DNA from: Pleurotus djamor
Lineage: Eukaryota > Basidiomycota > Agaricomycetes > Agaricales > Pleurotaceae
Assembly: GCA_029747585.1 (NCBI GenBank)
Contig: JAPEVF010000714.1
Span: 1 to 22,848, forward strand
Direction of reading: 5' to 3'
Length of the DNA stretch: 22,848 nucleotides
Position numbers and translations under genes: made by a program. Each line of letters starts with the position of its first letter. Position 1 is the first letter of the stretch. Shown one piece after another: positions 9,035 through 19,678 of this stretch. The notes under the pieces are model-generated. The model did no database searches, was not told the DNA's origin, and saw nothing but the letters and a program-made list of their open reading frames with translations.

Positions 9035-11449
9035 CTATATGATAGTGACTTCCCTGCTTTCCCATGTAGCGAAATCTCGAATTGCACTTTCCCGCAGAGG
9101 CTGCTGTGCGTCTGACACCACGGACATGTACTCTTCAAAGGTAAGGCCTTTCGTGCTCACTGGGCATCGGACCTCTTGCGTACCGGTGACGCCTTGATGA
9201 AAACGACCAATCCTCCTGTACCTCACTCCGTCTGGCGCAGGCCGAAGGACTAGACCAACTGGGTTGAACTTCTCCGTCACCTCATCCTTGTCTCGTAAAT
9301 TGAGGAGGTAGAGATCCTCCTGGGAGCCAGGGAGGAAGTCTTCGTCGTTTTCTATCGCGTCTGGGGAGAAGGTCACATAGATCTCTTCCTTTGTATCGGG
9401 GTCCAGTAGGAATGTCGGCCCGCTACCTCGTCGGCACTTTCTCAGCTCTCCTTGCAGTATCAATTCTGCCCGTTTATACCGCCCAAATGGGTCGTTAACG
9501 TTCTCGAGCTCAAAGACTGTCCGTAGAAATCGATCATTCCCCACTGTTTGGGTCCAGTATGCTCGCGGTTGAACAGGTCCTGCTACGGAAGCCCAGCTCC
9601 AGGTTGGAGCTACGTACCCTGGCAGCCGTGGTTTCAAATCCTCAGCTCGAACTTCCCAACCTAGACTGGTGAAAAGGTCATAGCCCCAGATACCAGCGAC
9701 ATATCCTCCACTAGCACGAAGGATTTTGGCACATGTTCGAGCCAAGCCCCCGATGGCTAGAAGTTTGTCAGCTGGTACTGAAAGCTGACGTTTGGTGTAG
9801 TTCTCGACAGATCGGTGCCATTGCATCAACATCGCCACGCGTATTTGCTCCTCGCCTACTGTTGCTTTTAGCGCGTCTAGCTCGCTTTCTGATGCAAGAA
9901 GGAGCGGCCATATACCCCAATCCAAAGCGCCCTGGAATGGTGTATAAACTTGGGCGTAGGTCTCGTCAGCGTAGGTGAGCTTATCACCATTACGCTGGCG
10001 AGCTTCCTGAGGGATGTTGAGCGGACGTCCTCCATCAGCGAGGTCGCTGGTGTTGCATAGCCAAACTGTGCGACGTTCACCAAAAACAAGGAGCCTAGGT
10101 GAGAGGATCTGTTCTTGCATGGTCCATGCCCGGAGATTGACCAAGTTCTCTTCAAGGTCGACGTAATCCTGTTCATTGCAGAGGTAGACTGTATCCATTT
10201 GACCGTTGGGAAGGCGACAGGGGAGTGCAAAAGCTCCTGTTTCTTCGTATGAGATGGGGTTTCGGCTGTGTAGAAACCCATCTTCGCTATCCTTTGCTCG
10301 GGCAGCGGTGATAGTCACACTGGAGCCTTTGTAGATGCTGGCCATCTTTGGGAGCTCCTTCTTCATGTCTTCACCATTGTCCCCTTCTTGGATGATACAC
10401 AGTCGGTCGACCCAAAGGTAGCGCAGCCCGAGTGCTTTCGAAACTGTTACAGCATCCTGGATGGTCCTAGGCAAAGTATCGACGTCTACTTCTGCTTCGT
10501 AATTCTTGACATTTGCCGCCGTTGTTCTCCCGTCCAGGGTAGTTCCCCAGCAGTAACCTGAAAATGAAGGAATGAGACGATCAGAGTAGGTCAAAGGGTT
10601 ACGCCGCCACTTACTCAAAGTCGCATATCTCGGTACGGAGCCTTCATCAGGTTGGACAAGCTTCGCTTTCGTACATGTCGTTTCTTCTCCCAGATCGAGC
10701 AGCCGGCCAGGCGTGGCTTCGGTTCCTACGCGGCAATGGACATGGGAGGCACAACAATCATCTAACATGAATCTAAACTTTTGCAGAGCCATGTTGGATG
10801 CAGGGTCCCGATTATATGGTCTGTTGAAGACGTAACGCGCCGCAGGCGACTCTATTTCCTAGCCGTAGTAAACAATATTGCAACGTTGACGTTGGGCTTG
10901 ACATACCGTTTGGTACGAACACCGAGAGTGAGCCATTCAAACGATGGTTTGCAGCATCGAAGACGGGTGACCCATCTGCTGCTTGGCCACTAGCTACGAA
11001 ATATTCAGTGCTTTAAGGTGGGACATTGGGAACAAGGTCTTACTGGAGGCAGATAGAATGCAATCTTCCTCCACTGCCAGACTACCGTCAAGATGGATCT
11101 CATCTGGGTCATACCAGCCGATCCTTAATTCATCAACCTTGCCATGTGTTTGGACCGCGAGAACATCCAGAAGCGTCTGCGTTCTATCTACGTCGTCATC
11201 CACCGGCCAGTAGGTCCGAGCGGGGAAACTTGTCGAAGGCCGTAAGATGGGGTTGAGACACCAGTTCCAGAATTTGCACTCCTCCAAGGTGCTCCATGCA
11301 TCATTCTGTACTCTAGAATATGGAATCACGGTATGTAGAAGATTGCTTTTGATTTTGCCGAAGTCCAAAACGAAACGCGCGCAGGCATCACAAGAATGTG
11401 GGATGAAACCGAAGTGCTTCAGAACTTGGTCAGGTAGAGACGGCACCAT
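9035..11449 (-). CDS. HET-domain protein (heterokaryon incompatibility family)
   Basis: Four exons in transcript order: 11449-11044, 10993-10907, 10851-10615, 10557-9035, giving 750 aa. The HET domain starts near residue 239 with RYATLSYCWG and runs through LPRTIQDAVTVSKALGLRYL, WVDRLCIIQ, PKMASIYKGSSVTITAA and the DGFLHSR motif. Later family features are WTMQEQILSPRLLVF and the APTWSWASV motif. An N-terminal region with a CDAC pair (about residues 20-23) and SPAARYVFNRP precedes the domain. In filamentous fungi HET proteins trigger cell death after fusion of unlike cells; that role is inferred here. No NACHT, repeat or membrane domain is attached. The start at 11449 (MVPSLPDQVL) is a choice: an in-frame ATG at 11530 would add 27 residues. 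A model starting at 10792 would lose 184 residues and keep an intron. The 57-bp intron 3 splits the Ser of LSYCWG and is open in frame. Confidence 0.85.
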
Positions 11450-11745
11450 GTTCAATGAGCTCGTCTGGCCAAAAAGCGGTGTCAAAGTGGATGTGCTGTT
11501 GAGCCAGGTACCGCCCCGCATACCACTCAACCTGACTCCATATTCAGGGTATTGTCAGCCTGAGGTCGTACTTCCCGGCTCAAAAGCTTGTACCGTGTGA
11601 TCATCAGAAACTGATTGATCTTAAGCAACAAGCACTAATGAAAGATACTAAGGACTCGACGTTGTACCTCATACCACAGGGGAATATAACTACTGCAGGA
11701 TGTTTCTCGACAAAATAAACACAGTGACGCAGATAGATCGATGCT

Positions 11746-14700
11746 CTACAGTTCGTTCCTGAGTATAATGCTAAAGCACCGTTCGCAGAATGGTTTGTCT
11801 CCTCTCTGGAAGAAAGAAGGATCATTGAATGGGAGTTGGCACCCCTACCAAAAGTAAGCATCAAGTTGAGGAGTCGATCAAAGGTGGTTCTTACCGTGCA
11901 AACGAAACATTCATAACACCACTTCCCTCCAAGTGCCTCAACTGCCTGCATCCCATCCCGAATGCTCTTTTTGCACTTCTTACATTTAGGCATGCGCAGC
12001 CTAACATGACACGCTTCACAATAGGGGTGGCCTTTGTAGACGGTGAACCCAACGTCATCGTCGAGCAGAAATTCGCCGTCCCCAGAAACATTGACCTCTA
12101 GGTCGTTGTTGCCGCTTCGTTTATTTGAAGAGGGAGCAAGGAATGGGTCCCCACATTCAGCACAAAAGAAATGCTGTTCGTGGTAAGTTCGCTTGCCAAG
12201 CGCGGGGTCGTCCAGGCTGATAAACCTCTCTTCAATGATGGCAGTTTTGCACGAGTAACATTTGGGAGCGAAATTCTGCAAAGAAGATAAACGTCCAGAT
12301 AGATAGGCGAACAACTGATGAACTGACCTCATGATAGTCGAGATGGCAATAAGGTCTTCCTTCATGTTCGTATGAGCTAACATGTTCCAGAAGCTCCTCA
12401 CATATGGTGCACTTGAAGCATCCCGGATGCCAACGCAAGCCCATAGCGGAGACAATTCGACCAACAATCGCGCCACCACAACCACCGCAAATTAAACCAC
12501 CACCACGATGAAGAGGTGGTAGGGGTCTCTTGGCGGGTTTGTCGTCCTTAGCGTCATCAGGACCAGCGACACTAATCATTGGTCCCATGCCATTAGCATC
12601 ATCATCGTCTTCGATGCCAGAAATTGATATTGAAGGCGCAGAGACGGCGATGACGGGCGCAGAACTTGAATTCGATGCGGGTTCGTCGTCAACTTCGATT
12701 TTCGGAAGATCAGAGCGACCCCATCCACTGATAGGAGCGGGTGATTGAATTTCAATTTGCGACGTCGTGGGTGAAGGTGGGATAGATGGCATCTGACGTG
12801 GGGGTAGGGGAGGCGCACGAGATGATGGCGTGGATGGCACAGATGGCAACTGTTGACGCGGGGAAAGAGGTGTTGTATAGGAAGATGGAGTAGACGGGAC
12901 AGAGGGTGTATTCTGATACTGTGAGTTCGCCTGCGATCGTTGAGAACGAGACCGTTGCAGTTGAGACGGTTGGGGCAGCGGGCGAGTAGGAGAAGATTGA
13001 CGAAGTGGAAGTTCAGGTTGAGACGCTTGACTGTGATAAGATTGTGATGTTGATGGTCGGGATGAGAAGGCTTGAGAAGGAGCAAATTCACGTCGTTGAG
13101 TGTGGAAGTCATAATCATCGTCAACGGATACAGAGGCAGCGCTAGGCGATGGAGTTCTCCGAAGAGCGGAGAAACCAACTGGCGGTGCGTCATCCAAATC
13201 AATCCTGTCTCTTTCTCGTCTAATTCTCTGCTCAGCCAATCTTCGATCAGTGGTGGAGCTGTTATCCGAGCCGAATGAGGACCTAGACATCCCAGGGGCC
13301 CTTGGAAGAGGGGGGACGTTAGATGGCCAATCATTCTTGCTGCTTGTCGTACTGAAGGTGCTGTTTCGCCTGCTACCTGTATCAGATGTCATATCTGAGC
13401 CACCGTATGAGGATTCGGGCCTTGAGTAGCTCGGAGCCTTATTCTGTGAGTAAGGACGCATCTCTGGAGCATTGTTTTGAGAAACTGCTCCGCGGGACAT
13501 GACCGGAGGTCGGGGCAACGGTCCAGTAGAGTTGATGGTGTCGCCCCTATTCGACGTGGCCCCTCTCTGCATATTAGGGGGAAGCTCACGAATGCCATAC
13601 TGTGGGCTCCGTGGTTGGTTTGACAGCGCGTCCTCTTGGGGGAGGCTCATATTACCCTTTGGGAGCTCGCGTATTCCATATTGTGGGCTCTTCGGAAGCT
13701 GTGCTCTCGCTCTTTCGTAGCCTGAATCATACGATTCGGCGGTAGTGCCAGTATCTCTGCTAAGGACAGAAGCCCCATCAGTTTCTTCATCGCCGGTAGC
13801 AACAGCGTCGAAAGAAGAGTCTCCTTCTTCATCATCGTAAATCCCACTGTAGGCATCTGTGGAATCATATTCCAATGACGAATCCCCGTCTGGGGTTTCG
13901 GGGTAGTATTGTCCACTAAAATTGGTCAGGATACACATATCGATGGTTGGGAGATGTAAGATGCATACCTGTTACGACCGTACCCATAATTGGACCTATC
14001 CGAAGCTTTGGGTGTTGACACAGGCGCAGGCTGCGGCCACCGCTTTTGCTGTGTGTTAGTTGTCGCTTGGGTAGGGGGCGCATAAGCGCTGGATCTCCAT
14101 CCAGCAGGCGGCCCACCACTATGGCCTGATGGCTTGACAGGAGAAGGGGGATGATTAGAGACTGTAGATCGCCATCCACCGGGAGCCCGGCTCGTCATCT
14201 CAGGCTCCAGCACCTTAGCTCTCTTCTTCGGAGAACTGGGATGTAATGGGGGCTGAGTAACCTGTCCACGCGGTACGCTAGATCTCCACCCTTCTGGAGG
14301 TTTATGCCTCGGTGGCCTCACTTCGCCAGTCCTAGGGTCAATATCAGGTGGCGGAGGTTTATTGTTGGGAGAAACACTAGTCCTCCATCCATTCGGTGCG
14401 CGACCATTCTTCGTAGGCGACCCAGATCTCGAAGTAGATGGGTTTGTTGCAGGTGGACCGGCAGACCGTGATCGAGCCTTCATTCCCATGACAGGAGGGC
14501 TGGGAGGGAGGTTTGGAATGTTCACTGTGGTTTTCCATCCAGGCGGAGCACCACGCGGGAGAACAGGTTCAGACCGTTGTTGCTGGTGCATAGGTTGTGG
14601 CATTGGGTGAGCAGACGGAGGGCCATGAGATTTCGACCGTGTGTGGCGTGGAGGTTGAGCCCGCGAACGACGTACATCTGGCTGAGGGATTTCCGCAGCC

Positions 14701-16629
14701 GACTTGAGTGGTTGTGACCGTATTTGAGGCAGTCGAGTCGGAGTCGATTCAGGTTGTCTAGTTTCATTGGCTGTTCGTTGATTGGGAGTGACGGCGGATT
14801 GCGAAGGGAACCGAGAATGAGTGGGTGTTTGAGGTTGCTTGGTGGGCGAAGGAGGTGGAACTGGTTGTGATCTAGTGCGATTCTGTGTTTCCGGAACAGG
14901 CTGCCTAGTTTGGGACTGCGATCGCTGATAGCGTGAGGGTTCATCCCGTATTTGAGTTTGGACCTGGGGTGGAGAAGGTTTACTTTGAGCAGGTGGCGAC
15001 TCTTGAGATCGCCGCTGGGACTGAAGCTGAGAAGTTGTTGGTTGTGGCAGAACTCGACCCTTGGCAACAGCGTTGTCACCAGCACCAACGCCAGCAATAT
15101 TCTGCGAATACACTGATACGCTACTGCTCTGAACTTCATTGTTTGGAGTTGAGGTTCGGCTTGACGGCGTATTATCGAAGGTGAACGTTTTACCCCTCTT
15201 CCACATAGGAACGAATTTCGTACCATCCTGTGAGGAAGCTGCAGGAGGGAGTGCACTATACGCTGAGGGACCTGAGCTTCTGGTCAAGATGGGGTTTGAG
15301 AAAAGAGGGTGTAAGTACGTACGAGGTTGTGCATCGTTTGCACGTTCTGCGGAGGAAACCAACTTGACGGTGCTTGGGCCTGAATCACCTCCATCGGTAC
15401 TACCGAAAAACTTCGGTGGACTCTGACGTCTAACCCCAGTCATCCCGGAAAAGCCACTTCGTCCACGATCAGGTTCGTTATTAATAGCTTCTTTGAAACC
15501 GTTGTCACTATCCTCGCTCCACGCTTTACCATGGAGCACTAAGGCTCCTGGCCCGACATTGGGCGCTCGCTGAGGAGGATTACTATTGGCAGAATTTCGA
15601 GACTCGAACATGTCTCGGATAGCTTTGACAGGGCTCTGCGACCGCGGGGGAGGATTGGGTTTGATCGGGCTTGGGGATCTGGCGTGTGCGCGGTCAGGGA
15701 AGACACTTGACGTATTAGTAACATGCGAAGGTGGTCCAGGTGTAGGAAGGGGGCGTCGTGTTGGACTCGAGTTTCCGGAGGGAGGGGGCTGTGGATATGT
15801 ACGAACAGGATTCGTAGGAGTCGGGGGCACGTTTGAAGGAGGGAACATTGAGGTACGCACATTGTTACCTGTGTTAATTGGAGGTAACTGGGGAGGATTA
15901 GACCCATGAATGGCGGCATAAGCTGTCTGTGGTGCTTGTTGATAGGGTGCCGTCGCCTGCGACTGTGGCATCCATTGTGCTTGTTGGGATTGACGATACT
16001 GAGGTTGCGGAGGTGGTTGTGGTTGTGGATGGTATCGTTGGATCTGTTGCTGATGTTGCTGCTGCTGGCTCTGAGAGGGAGACCAATTTGGCGGGTAAGG
16101 AGATGGAAGGGATCCGGGTGATCCCCCCTGCATTGCATCGCTCATCGAATATGAATGTGAATGACGAACAAGGGCCGAATTACTGGCAGTAAAACCCGCC
16201 GAGCCCAACGAAAACGTAGAGGCAGGATTGGAGAACGAGGATGTAGGTGGAGATGTAGGAGACGATACTCCGGGAGTAAGACTACGAGGAATCGGATCCG
16301 AGCGTTGAGGAGAGGGCAAAGGCCGTCGAAACGGTGAAGGGGTACGAGGAGGTTGAACTGGTTGAACTGGTTGCTGGATATGATGTTGCTGCTGCTGTTG
16401 CTGAGCAATGGGGCGGAATCCGTGCCCAGAAGGTCCAGGCGTCATATTCTGGGGGTATGCGTTGGGGATCGCATTCGGGTATGCATTCGGGACAGATTGC
16501 GAGTATGAATGTGTGGGTTGTGGACCGGCGGTGTATGATCGTTGTGGGGGCATCTGGGCTACAATTTCCATGAATTAGGTTTATCTTCTCAGCGAGCCAG
16601 GACATACGTGGATATTGGTAGTAGGACAT
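11746..16629 (-). CDS. Paxillin-like protein with three C-terminal LIM domains
   Basis: Five exons in transcript order: 16629-16608, 16558-13969, 13915-12328, 12275-11895, 11844-11746, giving 1559 aa with introns of 49-53 bp. Residues 1 to about 1330 are disordered, rich in Pro, Ser, Gln and Arg, with a YPNA repeat, polyQ tracts, PSVPSTPSS repeats and two SPQYGIRELP copies. Five P-x-G-W-[RK] motifs have Trp at 682, 732, 765, 803 and 828. LIM1 (about 1347-1399) begins CGGC and contains WHPGCFKCTIC. LIM2 (1406-1490) begins CYSC and has an enlarged loop. LIM3 (1498-1550) begins CKKC and contains WCYECFVCTGC. Three C-terminal LIMs behind a long linker recall fungal Pxl1/paxillin, a scaffold at growth tips and septa. 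No clear LD motif was seen, so the Pxl1 link is inference. The start MSYYQYPPQMPPQ is supported by the strong gtatgt donor 22 nt downstream. Confidence 0.85.
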
Positions 16630-16852
16630 GTTTTGCGAGGTCGACGAGGTAAGTACGAGGGGGAGAGGTTGTAACTTGTCGCGCTCTCGATCATGAACCT
16701 GGCACACCAAATTAGGCTATTGTTTGGCAGCACTCTCTGAGTCAAGCAACGCGCTCGATAGGAGACAGTACACAGGGGGATTGGAGGAGTCCGAAGCTGG
16801 TCCGAATTCGGACACTACTTAGAGCCCATCTAGTCAAAAGAACCCTACGTAG
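16630..16852. other. Short spacer: LIM-gene upstream region and 3' flank of the proximal oxidase copy
   Basis: 223 bp between the LIM gene start and the stop of the next minus-strand gene, so the LIM promoter must lie mainly here or inside the neighbour's 3' UTR. No TATA box or other site was identified with confidence. Confidence 0.5.
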
Positions 16853-18876
16853 CTACAAGTGAGAAGTAATGGTATATGTAGTCTCAGAGAGAGCACCGTG
16901 GGATGGCAGGCTTTGAACGAACTTGTCCCAAAGCTCGTCTGAAACCATTGGTGCCGTGATTCCCTCGTCATTTCCAAGCAAAACAAGCAGATTGTCCAGT
17001 TGTGGCAGGAGGCGCGACGCAGAGTCAATCTCAAGTTTCCTCTGCTCTGCGACTGAGACCCCACCGCTCTCAGCGTACCATCCAGCATCTTGCTTATAGC
17101 ATTGCGAAACATAGAGATTGATGAGGTCTTCATCAATATTGTCCTTACAAGCGGAGTCATAGGCGATTCGGTGGCCGACGGCTTGAAGTAGCGGTTGGCA
17201 CCTTGGCAGGACCAATCTCTCGAATTCCTCAGTGCGGTGGTCGGACAATGTAGACAAGATTCCCCGAAGTTCCTGGATTATCGAGGCTTCATGACGGGCG
17301 AGAGTTGACTCAGAGTTGACAACGGGTGGTAGCTGGATTCGTCCGAGTAGAATCTCGACCGCGAAACCTGATGCAAAGTGAAGGGTAAGCGACTGGTTCG
17401 GAATTCCATTACAGAAAGCGAAAGCTAACTGACGTATGGAAAGAGCAAGGATGTCACCTTCCGCAATCCCCGCACCTCGAAGATTGTTCTATAATGCAAG
17501 TTGCGGTGAGCATGCCCCGCTCACTCCAGAGAAATGGTCTCACATAGGTGGTGGTGATTTGGTTGCGTCCGAAGAGGCCTTGAGCACCACACCTCTCACT
17601 CAAGGTGAGTAGCGCCGTCTGGGTCTGAGGAAGAAGGGTGGCCTTCGCAATAGCAGCGATACAATGGCGCAACCCAGGATCGCAGTTACGGGCTGTGAAA
17701 ATAGAGATGAACGTCTTCATACACGACTTCATCACGAAAGCCTGTGCGATCGCAGTAAGGATATGGAAGTGTTGAGTAGGAAATGAGATAATGGGTCGAG
17801 GAAGGTGAGTCCGAGCGTCCGTGACATGCCTACGTTTGCTGTACTGTGCAACAATACGCGCTGCCCGTTCTATTACGGGGATGCACAATGTGGCCATGGA
17901 GAGGGAACCAATGACAACACGGTCAATGGAATAGAAGAAGACCATCCTGGGATCCTTCGGTTTCTTCATCGAACCAAGGAGTGCTGAATGGGGTAGCCGG
18001 ACATTAGAGAACGTAGTGATACAGTGTTCAACATAGTCTGAACCCCCTCTGTGTGGTAGAACCCTGGAGAATAGTCGCGTCAACAAAGATGAGCACTGGA
18101 TGGAGAAGAACTCACTTCGATGTGATGCCTGGGGACATATTTACACCATCGTTTAGAGGTACAATGAAGGGTCTGACACCACGGTCCTCTCCGACAACGA
18201 TCAAGCGAGCGAGCACGGTCGCAACACAAGGAATGCCTGCCGGTGACGTGGGTGGCATAAACCTAGATAGCACAGACGTTCAAAGGCGAGACTGCCGTCC
18301 AAAAGGTGTTCGACTCACTTCGCTGCTTTGGGATGAGGAGTATTCAAGACGAAGGTACCGTCTTGTTGCATGACAGCTTGTGTTTCGATGTTTATCGCAT
18401 CGAGACCATGTCCGACTTCAGTGAGACAGAACTGTCCACTGGGATGACGGTTGGTACTTGGTAGAATGAACTAGGGTGGGGGTTCATGGTGACTTACGAG
18501 ACTTCAAAGGAGAGGAGTTGTTGAACGATTTTCGATAAATCCTTCCGGCCCTTCGAATGATTTAATATGGTTCCAATGCATAAATTGAAATGGATCGTGA
18601 GTAGAGTGGCCGTGGCACCGTCCGAGATCAACAACGCGTCGTGGTGGAGGTCCCAATACTTCTGTGACAGTGAAATTATGTCATCGACCGAAAAGTCTGT
18701 CGACATCGTGGGTCAATAATGACAACGAGCAAAAACAAGAGCGGGCACTTACTGTAAAGCTTAGCAATGGCTTGCGCCCGTTTGTATGAGATACTTAGCT
18801 GTTCGGAGAGGGAAATATCGGTCGCTGGCGGTTGAAATAAAGATGACTGAAGTAAATTGTTCGAACCAGGGTTCAT
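16853..18876 (-). CDS. Acyl-CoA oxidase/dehydrogenase-like flavoprotein, copy A
   Basis: Seven exons in transcript order: 18876-18753, 18696-18498, 18438-18319, 18262-18116, 18063-17544, 17488-17434, 17367-16853, giving 559 aa. Family signs are the flavin-contact segment QFCLTEVGHG (T114-E115-V-G-H-G119), the substrate-domain strand NTPHPKAAKFMPPTSP, IDRVVIGSLSMA, the CGAQG motif (355-359), and IAEGD with Glu380 in the position of the oxidase catalytic base. At 559 aa it is shorter than typical peroxisomal acyl-CoA oxidases (about 650-700). The protein ends TSHL, and SHL fits the PTS1 consensus [SAC][KRH][LM]. The likely role is FAD-dependent alpha,beta-dehydrogenation of an acyl-CoA in peroxisomes, donating electrons to O2; the substrate is unknown. 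An ATG immediately before (18879) is also possible; 18876 was preferred because it makes exon 1 match copy B exactly. Every exon has the same length as in copy B. Confidence 0.85.
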
Positions 18877-19678
18877 CATGGACAAGTCGTTGGCGGACAA
18901 GACGAGGGTACAACACGCACATACTGGTTGGCTCTTATTATAAGCCACAAGCTATTGCCAGCTATCGAACATGGGATCGGACGCCAGCTGCGTTCTGCAT
19001 AGAAAGTGATCAATCTTCATGGACTGATGGCATTCATGTTGAGTATCTGCGGGACCACTAAGTATGTCAAAAGCAAAATTTTACCAAGTTTGGTCAGTGC
19101 GACCTATGAGGTCGGCGTGCGCAGCGCCTGGGTCATGTTGTTTGTACCAGGAGATATCAAACCGCCGGACCAAGTTACCCATTTCTCCGATAACTCGAAG
19201 TTCCAGAGAGCAAAATTTGCTTATGTTTAATTCGAGGAACGTTTTTAGTACAGCCGCAGAGCGTGCTTGGCAATCGTCTGGTGCTTGTCGAGGTCAAACG
19301 TTGGGACTGGCCGCGCTGTGCTTAGTGCTAACTTGCTGCATGAATTGATGCTGTCCAAGTAAAGTTCAACTTCTAGGCGTCCGCATCGACCCTAGGCTCA
19401 CATATTCTGCAAAGAAAGGGTCGCATAAGGGTGCTTCAGTGTCCAACTGGGCACCAAAAGGGGGTAACGTTGACGGGAAAACTTCGTCCTCGAGTGGGCA
19501 AGTCATCGCTTCATCGATAGTGTCTCTTGAAGGGATCTATCTCATTGGTGCAATGAAACTCGATTAATTCATTCTTGGGTACGTCTATTAAGCTCATTGC
19601 ACAGTATCATAACTTCCGGTGCAAGGGATGAAAACCCTTGACAAGGTGCTCAGTTCAGAAGTGATGAGTAAGTCCCTT
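18877..19678. other. Spacer between the tandem oxidase-like paralogues
   Basis: About 800 bp holding the copy A promoter and copy B 3' flank. No intact gene was recognised. Several moderately long open frames occur on both strands. One plus-strand frame, 19349-19567, has a reverse-transcriptase-like phrase and is listed separately. Confidence 0.55.
19349..19567 (+). mobile_element. Possible degenerate non-LTR retrotransposon fragment
   Basis: An open frame of 72 codons without a start codon, bounded by TGA upstream and TAA at 19565-19567. Its first part reads PSKVQLLGVRIDPRLTY, which resembles the [VL]-x-x-LGV-x-[ILF]-D-x-x-L-[ST] segment near the end of LINE reverse-transcriptase domains. 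The rest shows no further recognisable motif, and no target-site duplication or poly-A tail was seen. This is a weak call from a short phrase and may be chance. Confidence 0.22.

Noticed and set aside
10994..11530. A separate small gene upstream of the HET gene (178-codon minus-strand frame)
   Set aside because: Its last codons lie in a 50-bp intron; spliced, it continues in frame into the HET gene, so it is that gene's first exon.
14933..16192. Long open frames on the plus strand opposite the LIM gene
   Set aside because: They are antisense shadows of a low-complexity, proline/serine/glutamine-rich coding exon, which naturally lacks stops on the other strand.
9035..16852. A secondary-metabolite or heterokaryon-incompatibility gene cluster around the HET gene
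   Set aside because: The neighbours are a cytoskeletal LIM protein and oxidase-like genes, with no backbone synthase, transporter or partner incompatibility gene.
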